Below are positions 36,801 to 48,570 of a stretch of 64,000 bases of DNA, piece after piece (the first letter of the stretch is position 1; the number at the start of each line of letters is the position of its first letter). The DNA comes from Paulownia fortunei (taxonomy: Eukaryota > Streptophyta > Magnoliopsida > Lamiales > Paulowniaceae): the NCBI GenBank assembly GCA_019321725.1, contig CM033107.1, positions 23,551,445 to 23,615,444 of the forward strand, given 5' to 3'. The notes under the pieces are model-generated. The model did not search any database. It was not told where the DNA came from and saw nothing but the letters and a program-made list of their open reading frames with translations. The translations under genes and the position numbers were made by a program.

Positions 36801-37205
36801 ACATAAAAATTGTGGGTCGGTTATCTCCTCTGTCCACGCTGGATGGTTGGAGAGGAAAAGTGTTGGGGAAAAAGATACGACACGGGTTTGGAAGGGGCAA
36901 AGTAATATTTTATAGAACAGGGAGAAGTGCCGACCGTACTGAGAATTTTGGGAGGAGATGGAGATGACGCAGAGGATGTTGAAAAAGATAAATTTAATTA
37001 AGAATAACGACGCCGCAAGAGTGGAAAATAATCAAATATTGCGGTGGAGGGTTGCTGGGAGAAGGGGAAGCTAAATACGACTTCATGACAGCCGTCTTCG
37101 GAACATAATTGAGCAAATTTTACTTTCACCCTCTCAAAACATAGGTATTTGGCGTTAAGCCCCATAAAATAAGAAAAAGGACTTTAGGTTGTGTTTGGCT
37201 TAATT

Positions 37206-39600
37206 TATAAATTTTTCAATATATTTTATAAGTTGTTTAAAAGGTTATAAACTGTAAAAAGTATTTGATTTTTTTTTTAAATAATTTGTAAGATTCAAAA
37301 AAAAATATTTGAAAGTTTACAAATTGTTAAAAAAAGTGCATTCACTCCAATTTATTTTTAAAATAAGATTTTATTTTAACAAATTTTTTTATTTTTTATA
37401 AATTTTAAGTACAAAATTCCAATTACTAACATTTTAAAAATTTCATGATCTTATTTTATCCAAATATTCAACAACTTATTTTTAAAATAAAATTTAATAT
37501 TTTTCCTCATTCGACCAGGTAGGAGCGGAGAGACACTCGACTAACAGGAGAGGTGCTTCGGAGACAAACAAGCCAACAAGCGAGTTCGAGTGAAAGCCTG
37601 TGGGTTTCTGAATAAGTTAACCCCACATATGAAAGCCTGTGGTTTTATGAAAACTCAAGAGTTGACTTATCAGTGGGTTCACATTAGACCTCTAAAATGT
37701 TAAAGTTATTTTATAATTTTAAAAATATTAAAAAATAATATCATTAATTTTAATAAAAATATATATTTTTAAAAATAGTATTACATAAATACATATATAT
37801 ATTAAAATAAAAATAAATAAAAAATTAATTGAACAAGTTCGGAGCGAAGGCGAAATAAATTTGAAAATAAAAAATAAAAAATAAATTTAAATTTATTTAT
37901 AATTTTAAAAACTAATTCAAAATAAAGTGAGTATAACTTTGAACCCATCTCATTACACCTGCTTAAACCCCTAAAAATGTCTTGTTGAAGCACTTTGCAC
38001 TATAGAACTTCAGCCCTCAAATTGCTTTCACCCGATTTACTTTGCCCCCTAATTAATCTTTCCATAAATTTTGCAGAATTTTACCCTCTAATATTACTTT
38101 TTGAAAATACTTAATTTCATAAAAGTATGTTGACGTTTACCGATCAAAAATTTTATCCCTTTTTTCTATAATGGTTTTAATTTCTTGCCATTTTGTAGTT
38201 AATTTAATTTGTTACTACATAAATTGTTGATGAGGATATCTATGAGTAGCCAAAATTTAATATTTTGTTTAGAAAAAAATATAGATGATTGCAGCTCTTA
38301 AAAATAATTAGAAATTCCATATACAATTTTTTTTTTAATCCTTCTCAAAGCTTCAGCTTTACTTCATGAGTAAAATACATGTAAAATAGGTACATGCTAT
38401 AAGTTTTAAGAACACGGAGATAACAGCATCATGTACAAATTTGCTAATGAAAAAATATACAAAACTCGAGTCAAAATATATAATCTGACATTTTTCAAAC
38501 AATGGAGTTATTGAAATTTTCAAAATAATTCATTTAAAAAAAAAATACTCCTATTCTCACATTCAATTTTGAGATTTTTTAGTGCTTTAATCAAAATTTT
38601 CCATCCAAGTTCTTTTTTCGTAGTTAAATTTAAAACATAGTGTAAGCCAATTTTAAAACGCCTCACTTGCTTTACAATAATGTAGAGAAATAATTTAAAA
38701 TCAAAACCTAAATAATGGTGAGTTGGAATTTTATGTACATACTAGATATTATATTTTACAATTAGAAAGTTACATTTTCTTCATATATAAATATTATCAT
38801 AAAATAAATTAAATAACACTGGAGAAATAATATCCGACAACATCATGGAGTGGGCCATTAACTTACTTTGTACAAGAATATATATAGATATATACATACA
38901 TACTCATATATATCTATATATAAAACTTAGATGTGTATGCGTGTGAATTTACATCTTTTTGTTCCCATTTCTTTTTATTTTTCTTTCTTTTATAGTTCTT
39001 CAACGCTGTGCCTGTGTCTCTATATCTAATTTCTCAGGTCAAATTATATAATTAGAATTATAGCTTATATTCTAATTCACAGTCTTTTTTGTGTTTATAT
39101 AGAAAATTTGGGACTTGAGAACAATTTTTTTAATTTAAAATTTTTACATAGAATTTAATAGGTAGCACTGATATTTTGATAGCAATATCAAGGTGAATTA
39201 CTGCACAATTTGACTAGATTTAATTCTATTTGATTATTATGTAATGCCATTATTTCATTACGTAATTTCTATCTTAAAAAAGAAAGTATCCTAAAGAATT
39301 GATGATGTTGAATTAAAATTAAATTGACAGGGTGCCGTTTATAGTCATGAAATAATTCCATCCATAACAAATACTTCTTTTTTTTCACCCTATAAATTTA
39401 TTAATTTTAAAATTTTGATATTTATAAAAATTGTATAAAATTTTTCACGGATAAATTAACATTTGAAAAATTGTATCAATCCAGCTTCGTAAAGAAAAAA
39501 AAAAGGGAAGGAAAAAAAGTGATAATCTGATCGATAAAGCAATAAATAGAAAAACCTAACAAAATACTCTTTTCTAACATACTTAACCACTCAAAAGTCA
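37206..39600. other. Intergenic DNA between the array and the aldolase gene
   Basis: AT-rich, with the possible MITE-like element at 37183-37510, a GC-richer patch at 37515-37680 (AAAGCCTGTGG repeated at 37594 and 37633), and TA-rich stretches near 38877-38930. No coding frame, tRNA or other RNA gene is recognised. Confidence 0.5.
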
Positions 39601-39660
39601 AAAGGGATACGCTCTCTGAAGGAATCTGTAAACTTAGCTGCACCGGCGATTACATCACTC

Positions 39661-42600
39661 ATGACATCAACCGGCGCTGGTGAGTACCGTTTGCACACCC
39701 AGTCACACATTGTACAACTCACACAAACACGCACTGTTATGTTTATATGTGTATGTATGAGTGTTTGTTTTCCATGTGGATGTGTTTATGTAATTTTTTT
39801 TTAAAAAAAATTGGTTGTACTTAATCTTTTTCATACGCTGATGTCTCACACATACGCAATTGGAGATACATGTAATTGATTCGAGCTCTACTACAATGGT
39901 TTCTTGGAATTTCTTCATGTTTACTTCGTAAATTTGGGAATTGGGGTTTTCAAGAATTTGGTGGGTGGATGATATCATGTTTGTAATGGAAGTATTTCTT
40001 TGGCATAGTATATAAATGGGTTTTTGGAGAAATTGTAATTTTGAGGTTTATTTTTAACAAAATGCAATTAAGAACTAGAAAATATCCATTTTTATATGAT
40101 TGCTTTACTGTACTTTCATATTGCAAATAAGCAGAAATGTACAAAAAATGGGTACATATGCAAAACTACCTCCCTATCTACACACACACACACACATAAA
40201 TTTTCTCCTATTCATGTATCATTTGGAGTACATAACAATGTTTATTGTGGGATATGGCTATACAAGTTAGTTTCAACCATACAGGTGCAAAATATTGTGA
40301 ATCTCTTTTTAAAGTTCTGTCTGACATTGTACTTGCTTGTCTTCATGTCCTGTAACATCTGTATAGAAGTCTAATTTCTAAATCGCCTATCTTTATGCTG
40401 GATCTGTAGTCTTAACGTGCTGCAAACAGAAGTTTTCCGTGGAGATTATATGATGTGCTGCAGTTTCAGTTTTTCTGGGCCTCTTACTGAATTTCCTAAC
40501 ACACTGCATTAATGCTTCATAGTGGTTGAAATGTCTATGAATTTGTATTTTATCATAAACATGTCGTCTATTCATTCTCAGTTATCATAATAGATATTTC
40601 GATGTGCATGATATATTGACTCCAAAATGAGGCATCTTCATTGCAAGTCCTACAAATATGTTGAGCTGAGTTGTCTCATGTAACTTAATAAAATTGGAAT
40701 GCACATGCCAAATACTCGCTGTTATGAATGTGGCTTCAGTTATCTTGTTTTGTTATGTAATGGTGGCTTTCTCTTTCATCAGCTGTATTGACAGATTATG
40801 GAGAAATGATCAAGGGAGACAAGCTTGTATTAAGGGGTCTAAAGTTCCATGGGTACCATGGGGTGAAGCCAGAAGAAAGGAAGTTGGGTCAGAAATTCTT
40901 GATTGATGTAGATGCCTGGATGGATCTTCAAGCTGCTGGTAATTCTGACCGCCTATCAGATACCATCAGCTATACTGCTATATATAGGTAACTTATAACT
41001 TTCAGTTGTCAGCATATTTAATACTTGGGTTGAGATTGGGAAATCACCTAAAGTTTATGGCTGGAAATTCTGAAGTTCTGCATTAAATATAGACAGTTGG
41101 TGGTTATCCTGTGTAACTCTGTGTTTTATGCCTTGAGATGTCTTATAATTTCTGTGTGAAATGTCGATGTATAACTAAGGTGCTTATGACTTGGTAAGTA
41201 GAAAAACCTTTCCAAACCTTACACATGTCCTGGAGTAAAGTACATGGACTTAGAAAATGACTTCTTTTACTCTATTCTAATTAAGGTCTCTGATCAGAAA
41301 GAAATAGACTTTGATAATCAGAGATTATAAGATTAACACTTACTTCAATTAGTCAGGTTGCACAGACACATTTGGAATTGTATGTGAGAATCCTATATGA
41401 CATTGCCATACACTCACTTCAAAGATCCAAATCCCTACCACCAGATATAGCCTCAGAAATTGCATGTGACAATATTTGGCAAATAAAACATGATTTAGTT
41501 AAATATGTTTAATATAGAGCAGAATCAGATTTTGATTCGACTGACTTTGTAAAATTTTTATTGGCCTTGAGATCAACAAGATGAACCTTTTGGTCTGGCA
41601 TTTTCCCACCAACAATGTTAGCATGTCTGTTTTTACTAGTTAATGGGGCAAGTTAACCAAGAACCTATCTTAAAGGTGTATATTTGAAGAGTATATGAAC
41701 CTTCCTTCAGTTATAATAATGGGAGTCATATTGATAGTTTAAGTTAAAGAAAACTGATACTTTCATAGAGATTGGTTAAACTGGGAACTAAGGGTGTGCA
41801 TAAACATATTTGATCTGCTCAAACCGAGCCAATGAACCCTATGTTCATTGGTTTTTTAATATTTCATATATGGTGGTAGTTTTTAAATTTTAGAACCTGC
41901 ATTCTCTGGTGGGGTGATGGGTTCAATCATTATAATCCGCTCCACTAGCACCTGACCGCATTGTGTATATACTAAGTTCATGTAATTTTGTTTCTTTATT
42001 ATTATTTACTTGAACTACAACTATGAATTGGTTGTGAAATAACTACAAATAGGTTGTGAGTCATGAGACATAATAATTAAGTACAAATCTTGTGTTCTTC
42101 CGAAAACTTCAAAACTTGTATTTAGAAGATAATTTCCAGTTATTGAACAGATTGGGAGTAGTGACTGCTCTTATTTTCAAGATATGAGTATTAATGCTAA
42201 GTTTCATATTTTTAATATAAGTAAATGCCGATATTGAGAGAAAAAGTCAAATGTAGTCAACCTGAGTGCCAAATAAGCCAAACTTGACTGACTTGAACTG
42301 GTCGGTTCACAAAGATAATCGAGAGGTTGTGTTTCGTCTTTTGCCAGCACGCTCATGATGGGCGGGGAAAATGCTCACAACTGTAACTAGTGTAGCTTGT
42401 GAAGGGTGCAGGAAGATGGTAATTGGATGTGGTACAGTCACAATCAATTACAACGGGAATGAGGCCCTGGCCCTGAGTTGATTGGAATATTTTCTTTTTC
42501 TGCCATGAACTATTAGCTCACTTCTGGCATGATATTAGTTTACATTAGCTTTTGAATTTATAAAGTAGTGCTCACTCATGAGCCCTAATTTGACGTATAT

Positions 42601-42964
42601 GTGTGGGACTTCTCTTTTGGTCTTCTTTGTTGCTATATCCTTGGGAATTTTCTTTTTTGAGTGGATAATCTTCGTTCATTCTTTTTGTCTTTTTATTTTT
42701 AAAAGTTTATGCGCTTATCAACTTGATTTCTTCTTGGATAATTTGCCCTGCAATTGCAGCATAATTAAAGAAGTTGTGGAAGGAGCCCCACATAATCTTC
42801 TTGAATCTGTAGCTCAGCTGATTGCATCTACAGTCTTGAGCAAGTACCCCCAGGTTTCTGCTGTCCGAGTACAGGTAGGCAAGCCGCATGTGGCCGTGCT
42901 TGGCCCTGTTGACTACTTGGGTGTTGAGATTGTTAGACATCGTAGCACAGTCGTACAAAGCTAA
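39661..42964 (+). CDS. FOLB: Dihydroneopterin aldolase (folate biosynthesis), 142 aa, 3 coding exons
   Basis: This enzyme splits 7,8-dihydroneopterin into 6-hydroxymethyl-7,8-dihydropterin and glycolaldehyde, in the cytosolic pterin branch of plant folate synthesis. Coding exons are 39661-39679, 40783-40987 and 42760-42964, with GT..AG introns of 1103 and 1772 bp and a continuous frame. The protein shows GDKLVLRGLKFHGYHGVKPEE (residues about 16-36), with the HG..PEE active-site Glu. SYTAIY follows with the conserved Tyr, then NLLESVA with the substrate-anchoring Glu, and VGKP near the C-terminus with the catalytic Lys. The length is near the 125-145 usual for the family. The start is the first in-frame ATG. 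The 19-nt first coding exon adds only MTSTGA, and no targeting peptide is seen. Neighbouring uL22m converges on it tail to tail. Confidence 0.92.
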
Positions 42965-44574
42965 GCTTTTCAGGCTTTAGCTGCTTTACTTCCCTTTGAC
43001 GACTTTAAATTGTAAAATGCTTGTTATATTTCTTTTCGTCCCTCTTTTCTTTTTGGTACACATTTCTTTTTGAATTATTACCGTTTTGTTAATGTTGATA
43101 TAAACTCATGCAAAGAATTCTCACTTGGCTATTGTGCATGCTCTTTGCTCCTTTTAATACACACCGCGCGAGCAGCTTTCATTCCCAGGGAGTTAGGGCT
43201 GGGGGGTTTTTTAATCAAGGAAAGTAGGAACATAATTGTTTGACTTGCAGTTTTCTTCATAATAGGCGTGAGCATGTGCGGTTTTTATTCGGTTGTGTTT
43301 TTTTGGTTTTCTTTTTTCATTTTTTTTCCCTAATCATATTGACACATGCAATTTTGTCAAACTGGTTTTGCGGTTTTTAAGTTTGTTTGTTCTAAAACTA
43401 AATAAACGACAAGTTTTATTACAAGCGTATTACTTTATATTTTTAATAAAAGAATTATGTTTTGAGTGAATTGAAGAATTTAAAAATAATAAGGCACTTG
43501 TATGGTACTTTATTTGTTTTATAAAATGTATGGTGACAAAATCTATTTTTAATGTATTATTATATTTTATTGATATTTTTTATTCATATCTAATCTTTAA
43601 ATTGAGAAATTGATTCATTTATACACAAAATAGAAAAAAAGCTTGATACTTTTAAAAGGTTAAAAAAAGTTAATTTTTTTAAAATTGAATATACCTATTT
43701 TTTCTTAAAGTTTGAAATGAGTGAAAAATAAGAAAGTTCTGTATGAAAAAAAGTTGATGAGCATGTTAAGAATTAATTAATAAATTCCAGACAACATAAT
43801 TAAGAATTGACTTTAGGAATAATATTAATAAATTTAAATATATATGTACATATAGACAGCATAATTTAATTTTCAAACCCAAACTGCCGTCAAATCATAT
43901 AAAACACTTAGAAAATTTTAGAATTTGTTTTGATGCTTCGAGAGAAACATTTTAACAGATTGTGTTTTTAAAAAAATATTGAAAAATATAATGCATTTAA
44001 AGAAAAATATTTTATAGAACATAAGATATTTTTGATTTTATGTTGCCAGAAAGGAGGAAATAAAAATACTTCTGAAAAACAAATCCGAACATTCCTTTAC
44101 AATTTTGATTGAATTTTAAAATTGTAATTTATGTAGTAATTCGAGAATAACAATTTGGCACAATGCATGCGGCAGTCAGGCAGTTGTCCAAATTTCATGA
44201 TCCGCCCTACGTATTAATGATGTTGAAAAACTATAAGCATAAACACACCTATAACTAAATATGAAGAAAATGCCATTTCAGTCAAAATAACCACCTGATG
44301 TATTATGTATTAATGACATAGTGCACATTGGTAATTGACTAGCTAAAGCAGTCGAGTGCCCATGTCCAACAACCTAGTGTAGACAAATGAAGAACCTAGC
44401 ATTGCAAATGGTCTAGGAAAAGCAAGAACAACTTCGCTGAGCGAACAGCAATTGCATGCCAGGGCACAAAAAAGGAAAGCAGCAGTATGGCAACAAAACA
44501 TGAAGATGTTATCTTGGTCTTTGACTTAACTGCAAAGCTCTCTACCAACATGTGGACTAATGGAATGACACTGC
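42965..44574. other. Intergenic DNA between two convergent genes
   Basis: The first 150 bp after the aldolase stop are T-rich and would hold its 3' UTR. Around 43262-43400 the phrase GGCGTGAGCATGTGCGG, followed by GGTTTTT/CGGTT words, resembles the ends of worn hAT-type elements. The rest is AT-rich and has no gene. The 3' UTR of the minus-strand ribosomal gene should end in about 44300-44574. Confidence 0.45.
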
Positions 44575-47500
44575 TCATGCAACCATCCTACCTGACTCTT
44601 GACTTCTAGTTTTGCTTTTGCGATCCCATATTGGAGTGGTCTCAATAAGTTTATGAGGCACAAGGCGTTTTTCTCTTTTACTGAGCTTACGGAAATTGTT
44701 CACCTTCAACTTAGCTATTTCAGCCTCCTCCTCTGGTGTTATCTCCCTTAGTACCACAGTCAGTCTGCACTCTGGTCTCACTTTTATTCCGCATTTACCT
44801 TTAGCATGGTATGATATCCTTTTCTTAAAGAGTCCCTTTCCAAGAAATGCCTCAGCTACAGAAAATGAGAGAGAATGAGAAGCAGTGTAATAACAGAAGA
44901 AAAGCGAATAATACAACAAAAGTAAAAAATAAAAAAATATATACGTACCAACAAGAAGACGGTCCGGATCGAGTCCATGATTGTGCGTTGCATTGGCACG
45001 AGCTGAATGTATCACCTGCATACATGTATTTCGTTATATAGCATCTAACTGGCAAATTGTTCACCCTCTGGCAAAGCTCTAGACCCAGCAGGAGATATAA
45101 TTCTGGTGCTACTCAAAAAATGCAGGCCAAAAAGCTTGCTAAATTGTTTTGGATACCCAAGTCACAACTCACATGTCACTCTACCCCCGCCAGGTACATG
45201 ATTTGAGGAGGACCATAACAGGCCACAACTTCAGGTGTGAATACTGGGGAAGCTTTAAGAGGTCAAAGCACCCTCAACCAGGAACAAGTTCATTGTATTT
45301 ATTCAATTCATTCACTTTTTGTGTGGGTGAACGGTGAACGGTGAATGGTGAATGGTGAATGGAAGGATCAGTGAAGAAAGAATACAGAAAGGTAAAAAAA
45401 GAAAGAAAGCGAGCAGCCTAATTTAGAACCCAGACAAATAAACCCCCTTCTTAACTTGTCCTGCTGTTGTCTGATAAATGCCCACCAACAATACATTAAA
45501 CTAGAAAAAATCTTCCTGAGTTTGGATTCGCTTGAAGCACTAGAACAGAAAATCACCTGGTAGACAGTTTTAGCAGCTCTCTTCACTGTCACTTGCAACT
45601 GCAACAATGCATCTTCAACACGCATTCCACGGACCAAAGCAGCAACCAAGTTTACCTTCTTAGGACTCTGAAAGAAACTAATGTGTTAAAGAATGGGAAA
45701 ATGAAAATACACAAAAAAACATTTCTTGGACTGCAATGTAACTCACATCAATTCTTAAGTAGAAGAAAACTACATGAATAGAGGGTAAGAGATCCACATA
45801 ATCACATAAGAACATGGAAAATTCCGCAAAGATCCACTATACAAACTCTCATTCTCTGCAATATCGGGGAAATCCACTGATACCTAGCTCATATTAACAA
45901 AAGTTAAACAACTTAATTCCAAAGTAATCCTACTGGCACAAAACCATCCAGATGAAAATGTTCTTTCAGGCCCTTTTATCTCCAAGGCAGCCATGAGTTG
46001 GGCAGTCAACTGTGGTATGCTACCATAGCTTGATTGCCCATTATGATCAGAACGATAGTGAACTATAGCTAGTTTGACGTTCAAGTATTTTGAAGAACAA
46101 ATGAACAGATGAAGGTTAAGCGTTGATATTGGTAGCCAATACAGGACTAATACTACCTAAATTTTCAAGAATAAAAGCAGAAAAAATTGAAATACTATAG
46201 AATTCAGCAGAGTGAAAGAAATCCTCCTTGCTCAATCAGAAGTTATGGCAAATTACAGTATTTAGTTCACACATAAGACCTGCCCTAGAAGTCAAGAACA
46301 TGTAGCCTCTAAGAGATGACTCAGCCACAGAAAAAAACTTACTGGCTTTACTTAATATTTTTGGCAAATTACGCTAAATACCTTATTCACATAGATTGTC
46401 CACTCTGTTCTAAGTCAAAACATGGTGACACCACCAAAACCAATAAAGACTAAAATGCAAAAGCTACTTTACCAATCCAAAAAAATAAATAACCAAGCCA
46501 TATGGACATTGTTAATAAGAGAGAGAAAGTTGCAAGCACCACACAAGATACACACAACTGAGTCATTAGATGTTCAAACTCCGAAATAATGACATTCAGG
46601 ATTTCTTTGATCTAAGTTTGCAAATGGTGCAAATCAAGACACAGGAGGCTCTACCTGTTTTATTCCTTTTAAAACTGCTTGAACTTTTGAAGGCTTAGAT
46701 ATGGCCTTTTGAGTTTCAGTATTTCCAGTACTTGAGGGTAAAGCTGGCATTAATGGTGAAGAAATTGGAGTCGCTTCAGATGAGTCTGCAAGTAAGCTCC
46801 TCGAACTGGTGAACTCCTGTCAAAAGGAAGGTGTACATACCCAAAAAAAGGAAAAATAAATAAGGAACAAGTTGATGGCTTGACAAGTAAAGTTGGTTTC
46901 TAATTAGTCAATTGAAGACTCAACACCAAGAAGCATATGGTTAGGTCATATGGTAAAGCTAGCATTCGCATGTGAATATTATCAACTTAAAGGGTAAAAA
47001 GTCATAAAAAATTATCAGCACAGAAATAAGAAGAATATATTTCTTTTTCCACATGCATAAGATTCTTCTTATTTCGCAAGGTGTCAAATTATGCAGAACC
47101 ATAAGAGTCACCAACAAACAATCGCTCCTGCCCACCTCGAAAGTGATTTGAATGTACATTTCGAAATAAAGTTTCGTGGGTTTCATTCAATTTCAACTAT
47201 TTTGATAGTATAAATAGAAAGGTTGCAATTGATAATGTTAAAAGAAATGCTGTTTATAGCAATTTTCAGATAAAAAAATGGAAGGCATTTATGGAGTTAC
47301 CAATTTCTGTAAATATAGATACAGTGGCCTTGAATTAGTAGAACATAGTGAGTTCCGCAGGCTTGACAAAGAGGGCACCTCACCTGCAAAGGTGTCATTA
47401 GGAATCAAGAAACTAAATAAGCTAGAACGGACACTTCAAGACACCTAATATAAGAAATAGATAATGCATAGTAAGGAACTCAGAAGATTCTTTTGCCTAA

Positions 47501-47727
47501 CCCATTGATATAACTATATAGCAGGGAAATAAACATAAGTATATGTGACTAAATTGTTTTTGTAGTGGAATGAATCACCAGCTTTCATTCAACTCAAATA
47601 CCAAATTACCAGACACCAGAGAAGCCTTTGTGTGATTAAAAGTACTGAATGAAGCACTGCCACTGCATTCGTATCTCTTGGCAACCTGGCGCACTAATGA
47701 CTGCAAATGTCGCTGCCAGCCGGCCAT
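44575..47727 (-). CDS. Ribosomal protein uL22, mitochondrial type (L22p/L17e family), 273 aa, 6 coding exons
   Basis: This is a large-subunit ribosomal protein that lines the peptide exit tunnel. Coding exons in transcript order are 47727-47610, 47383-47301, 46816-46655, 45667-45557, 45015-44949 and 44855-44575, all with GT..AG borders and one continuous frame. Residues 1-110 form a basic N-terminal presequence (MAGWQRHLQSLVRQVAKR...), as expected for import into mitochondria. The L22 domain follows: KVQAVLKGIKQSPKKVNLVA, VRGMRVEDALLQLQ, KRAAKTVYQVIHSARANATH, and the basic C-terminal hairpin KGLFKKRISYHAKGKCG with VRPECRLTVVLRE. The tail KLSKREKRLVPHKLIETTPIW is typical of the plant organellar form. 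Nuclear origin is clear from the introns. Mitochondrial rather than plastid location is inferred from this tail and presequence. Confidence 0.92.
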
Positions 47728-48429
47728 AATTTTAAGTATAAAAGATTTTCTTGAAGAAAGACTTCCCCACTAGGCAATATCAAATTATCTACAAACAATA
47801 GTAGAAAGAATTTCAGAAGTTATCAGGAAAACACCTCAACTAAAATCAAAAAACAAGAATTTGTGGAAAAACTTTCACTTTCTTTGATCTGCATTCAGGT
47901 GTGCACCCATGCGATCGAACTAAAACCTTAAAATGTTTAATTTAAGAAAAGTAAGTTTTAGCATTCCAAAACAGAGAATCTATAAATCCACGAATAGCAT
48001 CATTTTCAAAGAAGAGAACGAACTGTCATTTCGTCGAACATGTTGCATGCACAACAAACCCATTCCAAACTCACCTCAAAACCCTCGTAACTTCGCCTAA
48101 GCCAGGTTAAAGCACTCCAAAGACCCAAACCAAACAAATTTTTTTCGAACAATAAAATCCAAATCATGAAAAAATAGGGCATCTGTAATCCCTTCCCAAA
48201 CCTTCAAACAAACTAATCTTAGCATAATCATGAATTGCTATCCCCTTCTATTTATGCATTCTTTCAGGAAGAAAAATATAGCTTTTCAAACATCTGAATA
48301 GCCAAATCATCAATTTCTCGATCAAATATCCATGAAAAAAAAAATTAAAAAGTGAATTTTTAGGACAAAAAGACTGTCTAAGCTTGCAACACACACACAC
48401 AAGCATAAATGTATGGGAGAGAGTAGCTG

Positions 48430-48570
48430 AGGGACAACCAGAAATATAAGTAGAATTGATTTTGAGACGTTCAGAGGATTTGGGAGAAGCACAACAGCGA
48501 AACGAAGGAGCGAAACTTTCAGCAGAGTTCAGGAAGTGAGAGAGTCAAATATGCTTTATAGGAGGAGTGA
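48430..48570 (-). promoter_or_regulatory. Promoter and leader exon of the uL22m gene
   Basis: A TATAAAGC box on the minus strand (about 48551-48558) is followed downstream by a purine- and pyrimidine-mixed, GC-richer stretch (48440-48540) without an ATG-led frame in the right phase. A possible splice donor (CTG/GTTGTCCC) lies near 48438. This suggests a noncoding first exon joined to the coding exon that starts upstream of 47727. Confidence 0.4.

Larger units (their letters stand above)
34885..37205. repeat. Segmental duplication, second copy (contains member E)
   Basis: This is the partner of 24010-26345. Unlike the first copy, it continues into an intact-looking AT-rich element at about 37183-37510. 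That element starts GGTTGTGTTTGGCTTAATTTATAA and holds TTATAAGTTGTTTA motifs. The first copy keeps only about its first 75 bp, so this copy preserves the older arrangement. Confidence 0.85.

Noticed and set aside
41790..42330. Possible transposon in intron 2 of the aldolase gene, starting GGGTGTGCATAAAC
   Set aside because: The start resembles hAT-type ends, but no matching inverted end or target duplication is visible, so it is not called.
42578..42759. Hydrophobic N-terminal extension before the last aldolase exon
   Set aside because: It is intron sequence read through. The acceptor TTGCAG at 42759 restores the conserved aldolase frame.
44856..44948. Hydrophobic stretch (FFYFLLLLYYSLF) between uL22 exons
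   Set aside because: This is a short 93-bp intron with good GT and AG ends. Removing it gives the exact uL22 sequence LLVAEAFLGKG.
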